Source: an uncultured Pseudomonadota bacterium (GTDB lineage Bacteria > Pseudomonadota > Alphaproteobacteria > RF32 > CAG-239). From it: a stretch of 18,855 nucleotides of DNA. Shown here piece by piece: positions 12,907-18,855 of this stretch. A model generated the notes under the pieces. That model was not told the origin of the DNA and did not search any database. It worked only from the letters and a program-made list of their open reading frames with translations. The position numbers and the translations under genes are program-made. The stretch spans positions 1-18,855 of the forward strand of contig CABUWG010000033.1 in the NCBI GenBank assembly GCA_902495305.1, written 5' to 3'. How positions within the stretch are numbered: position 1 is the first letter of the stretch; each line of letters opens with the position of its first letter.

Positions 12907-15171
12907 ATGCAGTCACCGGTAGTCAATCAGGCCATGGATATCCTGCGGTTGCTCAGACAGGTAACCGAAGGGCAGGATGCCATTTCGGCAAAGCTGGAAA
13001 AAATAGTACAAATCATCGCGGAAAAAATGAATGCCGATGCCGCGGCCTGCTATGTGGCTGTTGATGATTATACCTTGGAGCTTTTTGCCTCCTGCGGTTT
13101 TAATAACGGCGTTTCTCATAAAATCTCCATGCGCTTCGGCGAAGGTCTGGTCGGCGAAGTCGCCCAGAACAACCGCCACGTCGCGGCCGCTGACGCCTGG
13201 AAACATCCGAAGTTTTCTTATAAGCAGGAGCTTGGGGAAGAAGAATATAAATCTTTTCTCGGCGTTCCGCTGATTCGCTGGAGCCGGTCTATCGGCGTTT
13301 TAACGATTCAGAGCAGGGAAGTGCATGAATACTCCCAGCTTGAAATAGACATTATGGAAACCATCGCCATGGTCTTAAGCGAGATGGTTGCTTCCGAAGA
13401 AATGTCCGAATATAAAAAAATGCTGATAAAAGAACGCGGCATTATTGACAAAGAAAAAAGCAAAGGCCTGAGCCTGAGCAAAGGCTACGGCATGGGTTCG
13501 GCCGTCGTGCACCGCCGCCGTCGGGCCGTAACCAAAATTTTTGCCGAGGACAAAGACAAAGAACTTCATCGTCTGGAAATTGCTTATCAGCAGATGAATG
13601 AAGATTTGGAAAATAAGTTTACGTCAACCCAGCTCGGCATTGGCGAACATGTTGAGATTCTCGATGCTTACCGGATGTTTGCGCAAGACAAAGGCTGGTA
13701 CAAAAAAATTGCCGGCAATGTTCAGGGCGGTTTAACGGCCGAGGCCGCGGTCGAGCGCGCTTATGAAGACATGTGGAACCGGCTTTCCGCCACAACCGAT
13801 ACCTACCTCAAAGAGCGCCTTCATGACCTGCGCGACGTTTCTGACCGCCTGCAGTCTTATCTGAGCGGCGATTTCGGCACGGTTGAAAAAGTTGACGACA
13901 ATGACATTATCGTGGTTGCCCAAACCATGGGGCCGGCGGACTTAATGGATTATGACTATACCAAAATCCGCGGTCTGATTATTGAAGACGGCACGCCGAC
14001 CATGCACGTTGCCATTGTCGCCCGCGCATTGGGGATTCCGGTCGTTGCCAAAATAAAAGGCATTTTTGAAGAGATAAAAACCGGAGAACTGGTGGCGGTT
14101 GACGGCAATGACGGCTATGTCTACCGCAATCCGTCACAGCAGGTGCAAAATAAGTTCAGGGCCAAAATATTAGAAAAACAAAAGCTGCAGCAAAAGCTTT
14201 CGGAACTGCGCAAAAAGCCGTCAAAAACGCTGGACGGCGTCAAAATCAGCCTCTATATCAACGTCGGCCTTTCTTTTGATTTGGATTATATTGAATCCAC
14301 CAATTGCGACGGTATCGGCCTGTATCGTACCGAAATCCCGTTCATGGCCTCTGAGAATATGCCGGATGTCGGGCGGCAGGTCGGCTACTATCAGGAGCTG
14401 ATGGACAAAGCCGGCGACCGCAAGGTCATCTTCCGCAGTCTGGATGTGGGCTCGGACAAGCTTTTGCCTTATTGGAGCGATATGGGCGAAGAAAATCCCG
14501 CAATCGGCTGGCGGTCGATTCGTATTACGCTGGACCGTCGGGCGATTCTGCGCAAACAGGTACGGGCTTTTTTGCGGGCAGCTGCCGGCAAAGAGCTGAA
14601 CGTTATGTTTCCGATGATTTCCAATTTGAGCGAGTTTGAAGAAGCCAAAGAAACCCTGATGTTGGAGCTGGAAAAAGAAAAGCGCAAAGGGCATGAGGTT
14701 CCTAAAAAAGTCAATGTCGGGCTGATGATAGAAGTGCCGGCCATTGTCTTCCAGCTGGACGAGATCCTGCCCAAAGCCGATTTTATTTCTATCGGAACCA
14801 ACGATCTGGCGCAGTTTGTCTTTGCCTGTGATCGTGGAAATCCGCGCCTGACCGAGCGTTATGACGTCCTTTCCGGACCTTTTTTGAGCATGATGGAAAC
14901 CATTGTCAGCAAGGCCGATAAATACGGCGTTTATTGCTCCGTCTGCGGCGAGATGGCCGGTAGCCCGATTGAGGCCATGGCGCTGATAGGTCTGGGATAC
15001 CGCAATCTTTCAATGTCCGGCTCGTCTTTCGGACGGGTCAAAAGCATGGTGCGGAGCATGAATGTGGCCGAGGTCTCGGATTATGTGCGAACCTTGCTGA
15101 AATCGGGCAAAAAGAGCGTCCGCCCGCAATTAATTTCCTATGCCTATGATCATGGTATTGAAATCTATTAA
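12907..15171 (+). CDS. ptsP: Phosphoenolpyruvate-protein phosphotransferase, enzyme I of the nitrogen PTS
   Basis: Takes phosphate from phosphoenolpyruvate and passes it to NPr, then to EIIA-Ntr, a regulatory chain linked to nitrogen and potassium status. The 754-residue protein has an N-terminal GAF domain (about 15-165), a charged linker, the EI N-terminal domain starting near 187 (SKGLSLSKGYGMGSAVV), the phospho-histidine site DGTPTMHVAIVARALGIP with His367, and the PEP-binding barrel with GIGLYRTEIPFM (469-480), GTNDLAQFVFACDRGNP (630-646) and YCSVCGEMAG with catalytic Cys680. The GAF domain separates PtsP from sugar-PTS enzyme I. Length is normal and all key residues are present. Its own promoter lies upstream. 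The rodZ-like gene starts 46 nt after its stop. The NPr and EIIA-Ntr genes are not in this window. Confidence 0.94.
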   Translation: MQSPVVNQAMDILRLLRQVTEGQDAISAKLEKIVQIIAEKMNADAAACYVAVDDYTLELFASCGFNNGVSHKISMRFGEGLVGEVAQNNRHVAAADAWKHPKFSYKQELGEEEYKSFLGVPLIRWSRSIGVLTIQSREVHEYSQLEIDIMETIAMVLSEMVASEEMSEYKKMLIKERGIIDKEKSKGLSLSKGYGMGSAVVHRRRRAVTKIFAEDKDKELHRLEIAYQQMNEDLENKFTSTQLGIGEHVEILDAYRMFAQDKGWYKKIAGNVQGGLTAEAAVERAYEDMWNRLSATTDTYLKERLHDLRDVSDRLQSYLSGDFGTVEKVDDNDIIVVAQTMGPADLMDYDYTKIRGLIIEDGTPTMHVAIVARALGIPVVAKIKGIFEEIKTGELVAVDGNDGYVYRNPSQQVQNKFRAKILEKQKLQQKLSELRKKPSKTLDGVKISLYINVGLSFDLDYIESTNCDGIGLYRTEIPFMASENMPDVGRQVGYYQELMDKAGDRKVIFRSLDVGSDKLLPYWSDMGEENPAIGWRSIRITLDRRAILRKQVRAFLRAAAGKELNVMFPMISNLSEFEEAKETLMLELEKEKRKGHEVPKKVNVGLMIEVPAIVFQLDEILPKADFISIGTNDLAQFVFACDRGNPRLTERYDVLSGPFLSMMETIVSKADKYGVYCSVCGEMAGSPIEAMALIGLGYRNLSMSGSSFGRVKSMVRSMNVAEVSDYVRTLLKSGKKSVRPQLISYAYDHGIEIY

Positions 15172-15217
15172 AAAATGTGCAACAATCAGCTAAAATTACC
15201 AAAAAGGGGATAAAGTT

Positions 15218-16261
15218 GTGACCGAAAAATCAAAAAAGACTGAACAAAACACCGAAATCACGGAAGCACCTGCCGTTGCTGCAGACAAGGGAGACGACAA
15301 AATCGGCGGAATCCTGAAACAGGCGCGCCTGAGCAAAGGAAAGAAAATTCCCGAAGTTGCCCAGACATTGTGTATTCGCAAAGCCTATCTTGAGGCCATT
15401 GAAGCCAACGATTATGAGAAAATTCCAGAGTTCCCTTACGGTATCGGCTTTATCCGTTCTTATGCCGATTATCTGGGGCTGAACAGCTCGCTGATTATTC
15501 AAAAATACAAAGAGGAATCCGAGCCGGAAACCGCCGAGAACGAAAACGGCGGCTATCAGCCGGAACCGCAGGCCGAAGCTGCCGTTCCAAACCGCAAATA
15601 CCTCACAATCAGCCTGCTGGCGATTATTGCCGTTTATGCCGCATGGTATTTTTATAACAGCTATAAGAGCCTGCCGCTGACCGCCGCCTCTGATGCAGAA
15701 AAAGAAACCGTCAGCGATGAAATGCCGGTTGATGAAGCGCAATATCCGCTGGTGGTTGAAGACTTTGCCATGAATGCCGAAGACGCGGAAACGGCACAGC
15801 CGGCGGAAGAACCCCTGCCGGTTATTGAACCTGCTCCGGTTGAAGACAATGCGCAGGTCAACGTAACGGAAGCTTCTTTTGTTGAACCGGCGGCACAGAC
15901 CGAGCCGGAAAAAGAAAACAAAACCGTAGAAACAGAAACTGCTCCGGCAGGAAATAAAGCTGCGGCCGAACCTGTTGCCGAAGCCAAACCCGCCGCGGCC
16001 GGAAAATCGAATATTGTTTTTCAAATCAAAAAAGAAACCTGGATTGAGGTCAAAACGGCAGACAAGCTCTATCTGAGCAAAGTTCTGTACGCCGGCGATT
16101 CTTATGCTTTGCCCAAAGCCAAAGGGCTGATTGTTTCGGTCGGCCGCTTTGACGGTGTAGAAACTTTGATTGACGGACAGGTCGTAGACTTCTTGCCCAA
16201 AGACCGCAAAATGAACATTAATCTGGAAGAAGCGCTGGCAAAAGTTAACCGGCAGCTTTAG
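15218..16261 (+). CDS. RodZ-like HTH/DUF4115 membrane protein
   Basis: A 347-residue bitopic protein with the RodZ layout: a cytoplasmic helix-turn-helix domain (about 29-98, GGILKQARLSKGKKIPEVAQ then IPEFPYGIGFIRSYADYLGL), one membrane helix (about 127-147), a long Ala/Glu/Pro-rich periplasmic linker (150-265) and a C-terminal DUF4115 domain (about 268-340, WIEVKTADKLYLSK, LIVSVGRFDGVETLIDGQ). RodZ links MreB to the cell-wall elongation machinery; in alphaproteobacteria that role is less studied, so I leave the symbol blank. The start is a GTG at 15218 with an AGGGGA site 7 nt upstream. The linker has two or three repeats of the type EPxxxAxP and is likely disordered. It is followed by ispG, a common neighbour. 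Confidence 0.86.
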   Translation: MTEKSKKTEQNTEITEAPAVAADKGDDKIGGILKQARLSKGKKIPEVAQTLCIRKAYLEAIEANDYEKIPEFPYGIGFIRSYADYLGLNSSLIIQKYKEESEPETAENENGGYQPEPQAEAAVPNRKYLTISLLAIIAVYAAWYFYNSYKSLPLTAASDAEKETVSDEMPVDEAQYPLVVEDFAMNAEDAETAQPAEEPLPVIEPAPVEDNAQVNVTEASFVEPAAQTEPEKENKTVETETAPAGNKAAAEPVAEAKPAAAGKSNIVFQIKKETWIEVKTADKLYLSKVLYAGDSYALPKAKGLIVSVGRFDGVETLIDGQVVDFLPKDRKMNINLEEALAKVNRQL

Positions 16262-16279
16262 AAAACAAATCGGACAAAC

Positions 16280-16320
16280 AAGAAAATAGCTGGCCGCAGG
16301 GAAGCTATTTTCTTTTGTTT
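16280..16320 (+). terminator. Terminator or attenuator between the rodZ-like gene and ispG
   Basis: AAGAAAATAGCT (16280-16291) pairs perfectly with AGCTATTTTCTT (16303-16314), with an 11-nt loop and a tail TTGTTTT. It sits in the 78-bp gap, so ispG either depends on readthrough or has a promoter inside the upstream gene that I did not find. Confidence 0.75.
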
Positions 16321-16339
16321 TAACAATAGGACAAAACAC

Positions 16340-17419
16340 ATGACTAATCATACGCCGCAAATAATCCGCCGCCAGTCCCGCAAAATCATGGTCGGCAACG
16401 TCGCTGTCGGCGGCGATTCTCCGATAACGGTACAATCCATGACCAACACGCTGACTTCGGATGTCAAAGCCACAATCGAACAAATCCGACGTCAGGAAGC
16501 CGTAGGCTGTGACATTACCCGCTGTTCCTGTCCGGACGAGGATTCGGCTCGCGCGCTGAAAGAAATCACCAAAGCCGTGAACATTCCGGTCGTGGCGGAC
16601 ATCCATTTTGATTATCGTCTGGGAATTCTGGCGGCCGAAAACGGTGCGGCCTGCCTGCGCATTAACCCCGGAAACATCGGCGGAGCGGAGCGCGTTAAGG
16701 CCGTGGTCAAAGCCGCCAAGGATTATGGCTGTTCGATTCGTATCGGGGTCAACGGCGGCTCGCTGGATAAGCGGCTGTTGGAAAAATACGGCGAACCTTG
16801 TGCCGACGCTTTGGTCGAAAGTGCTTTGGAACAGGCTAAAATGCTCGAGGACAATGATTTTCGCGAGTTCAAAATCAGCGTGAAGTCATCTGATACGCTG
16901 ATGATGATTGACGCTTATAAAAAACTGGCAGCCGCCTGTGATTATCCGCTGCACTTGGGCGTGACCGAAGCCGGCGGCCTGCGGACGGGAACAATCAAGT
17001 CGGCAATGGGTATCGGCGCGCTGCTGATGGCCGGTATCGGCGATACGCTGCGGGTTTCGCTGACCGCCGATGTGGAAGAAGAGGTTAAAGCCGGATTTGA
17101 GATTTTGAAAGCGCTGGATTTGCGCCACCGCGGCATTCGTATTATCTCCTGCCCGACCTGCGCCCGTCGCGGTTACGACGTGCAAAAAACGGTCGAGGCG
17201 CTGGAAGAACGTCTGGCGCATATTGCCAAACCGCTGACTCTGGCCGTCATGGGCTGTGTGGTCAACGGACCCGGAGAAGCCGGACATGCCGATTTTGGCG
17301 TTTGCGGCGGCAAGGGCGGCGATAATATGATTTTTGTTGACGGCAGACCCTCTCATAAGGTAAAAAGTGAAAACATTGTAGAAGAACTGGTTCGTCTGGT
17401 TGAAAATAAAGTTAGTTAG
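16340..17419 (+). CDS. ispG: 4-hydroxy-3-methylbut-2-en-1-yl diphosphate synthase
   Basis: Iron-sulfur enzyme of the MEP (non-mevalonate) isoprenoid pathway; reduces 2-C-methyl-erythritol 2,4-cyclodiphosphate to HMBPP. The 359-residue protein is the short bacterial form. It begins with IIRRQSRKIMVGNVAVGGDSP and PITVQSMTNT, has VADIHFDYRLGILAAENGAA (about 85-104) and the [4Fe-4S] ligands Cys271 and Cys274 (CPTC) and Cys306 with Glu313 (CVVNGPGEA), numbering that nearly equals that of E. coli IspG. The ATG at 16340 has an AGGAC site 7 nt upstream. It is followed after 11 nt by prfA, so the two are probably cotranscribed. The stop is TAG. Confidence 0.96.
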   Translation: MTNHTPQIIRRQSRKIMVGNVAVGGDSPITVQSMTNTLTSDVKATIEQIRRQEAVGCDITRCSCPDEDSARALKEITKAVNIPVVADIHFDYRLGILAAENGAACLRINPGNIGGAERVKAVVKAAKDYGCSIRIGVNGGSLDKRLLEKYGEPCADALVESALEQAKMLEDNDFREFKISVKSSDTLMMIDAYKKLAAACDYPLHLGVTEAGGLRTGTIKSAMGIGALLMAGIGDTLRVSLTADVEEEVKAGFEILKALDLRHRGIRIISCPTCARRGYDVQKTVEALEERLAHIAKPLTLAVMGCVVNGPGEAGHADFGVCGGKGGDNMIFVDGRPSHKVKSENIVEELVRLVENKVS

Positions 17420-17430
17420 GAACAAAAAAT

Positions 17431-18504
17431 ATGAATTTTGCAGAAAAACTCGCAAACATGGTTAACCGCTACGAGGAACTGGAGGCTCTGATTGTCAGCC
17501 CCGGATTAAATTCTGATGACCTTGTCAAAATGAACAAGGAAATCTCGCAGCTGGCACCGGTTGTTGAAAAAATCCGCAATTATAATCACGCCGAGGCCAA
17601 TATGAACGACGCCAAAGCCATGATGGAAGATTCCGGCCTCGATAAAGAAATGCGTGAAATGGCCGAAGCCGAGTTCTATGAGCTGAAGGACAAACTTCCC
17701 GAGCTGGAAAAAGAAATCAAAATTGCCCTGCTGCCCAAAGATCAGGACGATGAGAAAAACGCGATTCTGGAAGTCCGTGCCGGTACCGGCGGTGACGAGG
17801 CCGCATTGTTTGCCGCCGTTTTGTTTGAGATGTATCAGCGCTATTCGGCCACACAGGGCTGGAAGTTTGAGGTCTTGGACGCTGACGAGAATGGTCTGGG
17901 CGGTTACAAACAGGCCTCGGCCAAAATCACCGGCAAAGACGTTTTTGCCAAATTAAAGTTTGAATCCGGCGCCCACCGCGTACAGCGCGTTCCGGTAACG
18001 GAATCTCAGGGGCGTGTCCATACCTCTGCCGCAACCGTTGCCGTTTTGCCGGAAATTGAAGAAGTTGATATGTATATCAATCCGGCAGATTTGAAAATTG
18101 ACGTCTATCGCGCTTCCGGCGCCGGCGGCCAGCACGTCAACCGGACAGAGTCCGCGGTTCGTATCACCCATATCCCGACCGGCGTTGTCGTACAGTGTCA
18201 GGATGACCGCTCGCAGTTCAAAAACAAAGAAAAAGCCATGAACCACCTGCGTGCAAAATTGTATGATATGCAAAAAGAAAGCATTGATTCCGCTTATTCT
18301 GAAAAACGCAAACTGCAAATCGGCAGCGGCGACCGCAGCGAACGGATTCGGACTTATAACTATCCGCAGGGACGCGTGACTGACCACCGTATCAACCTGA
18401 CGCTCTATAAATTGGACGAGGTCGTCTCCGGTGATGCGCTCGACGAGATTGTTGAGGCGCTGGTGATGGAAGATCAGGCACAAAGATTATCCGAACTGGA
18501 TTAA
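17431..18504 (+). CDS. prfA: Peptide chain release factor 1
   Basis: Recognises UAA and UAG in the ribosomal A site and releases the peptide. The 357-residue protein has all RF1 hallmarks: the helical N-terminal domain, the tripeptide decoding motif PVT at 188-190 (the PxT form of RF1, not SPF of RF2) in RVPVTESQGRVHTS, and GGQ at 232-234 inside ASGAGGQHVNRTESAVR. Length is normal. The ATG follows an AGGAAC site 8 nt upstream. Its presence shows that UAG is a working stop codon in this organism. The gene that often follows prfA (prmC, the GGQ methyltransferase) is not next; instead the RNA/HTH cassette begins about 10 bp after the stop, with no separate terminator for prfA. Confidence 0.96.
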   Translation: MNFAEKLANMVNRYEELEALIVSPGLNSDDLVKMNKEISQLAPVVEKIRNYNHAEANMNDAKAMMEDSGLDKEMREMAEAEFYELKDKLPELEKEIKIALLPKDQDDEKNAILEVRAGTGGDEAALFAAVLFEMYQRYSATQGWKFEVLDADENGLGGYKQASAKITGKDVFAKLKFESGAHRVQRVPVTESQGRVHTSAATVAVLPEIEEVDMYINPADLKIDVYRASGAGGQHVNRTESAVRITHIPTGVVVQCQDDRSQFKNKEKAMNHLRAKLYDMQKESIDSAYSEKRKLQIGSGDRSERIRTYNYPQGRVTDHRINLTLYKLDEVVSGDALDEIVEALVMEDQAQRLSELD

Positions 18505-18514
18505 AAATTTTCGC

Positions 18515-18542
18515 TTGCAAAAGTCTCAGATTTTATTAATAT
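18515..18542 (+). promoter_or_regulatory. Putative promoter of structured RNA, copy C
   Basis: TTGCAA (18515-18520), a 16-nt spacer and TAATAT (18537-18542); TATGAT at 18540-18545 is an alternative -10. The 13 bases GCTTGCAAAAGTC are identical to those before copy B, and the following CAGATT is also shared. It starts 11 bp after the prfA stop. Confidence 0.5.
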
Positions 18543-18546
18543 GATA

Positions 18547-18714
18547 CCCGCAGTCTGGAGACGGATTGTGGTGTCTGAAAAACATCATACAGATTTATCC
18601 ACCGTGAGGTGGAGTGTCCCGAAATAAGTGCGCTTGCGTAACGAATACGGATGACTGTGTCTGTACAGTTTTTCAGCTCCACCGCCTGAAGTGAACTTCC
18701 GGCGGTTTTGTTTT
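18547..18714 (+). ncRNA. Structured RNA of the HTH cassette, copy C
   Basis: Counterpart of the RNA at 11613-11777. Helices: P0, CCGCAGTC (18548-18555) with GATTGTGG (18564-18571), again with GGAG in the loop; P1, CTGAAAAAC (18575-18583) with GTTTTTCAG (18668-18676); P2, TACAGA (18588-18593) with TCTGTA (18660-18665); P3, TCCACC-GTGA-GGTGGA (18598-18613), closed by a GNRA-type loop; P4, TGTCC (18615-18619) with GGATG (18649-18653); P5, TGCG-CTTG-CGTA (18629-18640). P1, P2, P4 and P5 differ from copy B by paired changes that keep the helix, while the loops ATAAG, ACGAATA, ATC(A/T) and CA are conserved. GGTGGAG and CTCCACC (18677-18683) are kept unchanged in both copies. RNA family not recognised. 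Confidence 0.7.
18682..18714 (+). terminator. Intrinsic terminator of RNA copy C
   Basis: CCGCCTGAAG (18682-18691), loop TGAA and CTTCCGGCGG (18696-18705), with one T-C mismatch, then TTTTGTTTT. The stem differs from that of copy B by compensating changes, while the tail GGTTTTGTTTTAACAAAAT is identical. Confidence 0.88.
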
Positions 18715-18738
18715 AACAAAATCAAGGAGCTATAATAA

Positions 18739-18855
18739 ATGTTATCAAGAAAATATAGAAAACACTGGCGTAAGAATTTTCGTACTTATTGCAATCAGGA
18801 ATTAGACCGGATAATGACGGAACGTGGTTTGACAAGTGCCGAACTGTCTAATCAT
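18739..18855 (+). CDS. Small basic XRE/Cro-like HTH protein, N-terminal part (copy C)
   Basis: ATG at 18739, 9 nt after AGGAG; the frame is open for all 39 codons to the window edge, so the gene is partial. The sequence begins MLSRKYRKHWRKNFRTY, a strongly basic arm, then QELDRIMTERGLTSAELSNH, which looks like the first two helices of a Cro/CI-type HTH (L-x-x-[IL]-M-x-E-x-G-L-T-x-x-E-L). It aligns position by position with copy B (MLS start, ELxR[IL]MxE). Joined in thought with the C-terminal end of copy A, the family product would be about 85-90 residues. It follows the structured RNA and its terminator. DNA binding is inferred from the pattern; the basic arm may also bind RNA. No family name is known to me. 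Confidence 0.65.
   Translation, partial: MLSRKYRKHWRKNFRTYCNQELDRIMTERGLTSAELSNH

Noticed and set aside
15230..16606. A 458-codon open frame on the minus strand across the rodZ-like gene and the start of ispG
   Set aside because: It is antisense to two well-supported genes, is dominated by Phe, Arg and Gly, has no recognisable motif, and follows from codon bias on the other strand.
1..18855. CRISPR array, transposase gene, integrase, or tRNA gene
   Set aside because: No regularly spaced repeats, no recognisable transposase or integrase reading frame and no tRNA cloverleaf with a T-loop box were seen on either strand.

Overview
The window looks like chromosomal DNA from an alphaproteobacterium of moderate GC, perhaps an uncultured host-associated Rhodospirillales-like lineage. 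That placement is an inference from gene content (a DUF2125 protein, the run zinc-ribbon protein / ftsE / ftsX / DUF218 / plsC / DUF2125, a PtsP-type enzyme I, a RodZ-like gene beside ispG). I cannot name a species. TAG, TAA and TGA all end intact genes and RF1 (prfA) is encoded, so the standard bacterial code applies.

Layout: 2-124, the 3' end of a small HTH-like gene, followed by repeat DNA (125-267). 268-720, tadA on the minus strand, divergent from rluB-rsmD (783-2047). 2044-6204, a tightly packed minus-strand operon ftsE-ftsX-ydcF/sanA-like-plsC-DUF2125. 6338-7342, a zinc-ribbon membrane protein, facing argS (7383-9161, minus) across a bidirectional terminator. 9231-9563, a small lipoprotein (minus). 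9611-10769, an unknown protein plus a nitroreductase, closed by a strong terminator. 10872-11444, an unknown protein made of 26-residue repeats. 11445-12434, accessory DNA. 12435-12809, a stand-alone cupin of the phosphomannose isomerase type (minus). 12907-18504, ptsP, rodZ-like, ispG and prfA. 18505-18855, a second accessory cassette running off the window.

Most of the window is housekeeping: tRNA and rRNA modification, division and envelope, arginyl-tRNA synthesis, nitrogen-PTS signalling, isoprenoid synthesis and translation termination.

The unusual part is a dispersed cassette. At 11583-12063 and again at 18515-18855 a promoter-like sequence is followed by a roughly 165-nt structured RNA, an intrinsic terminator, a conserved ribosome-binding region and a small basic HTH-like ORF starting MLS. 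Comparing the two RNAs shows helix after helix kept by compensatory changes, around conserved loops (a CUUG tetraloop, ATAAG and ACGAATA). The C-terminal end of a third member of the protein family lies at 2-124. The 11.8-kb copy has an in-frame amber codon and is probably decayed; the 18.7-kb copy is open as far as the window goes. The first and second members also share a roughly 68-bp repeat downstream. I cannot match this RNA plus small-HTH unit to a known family; it is the best candidate here for an undescribed system.
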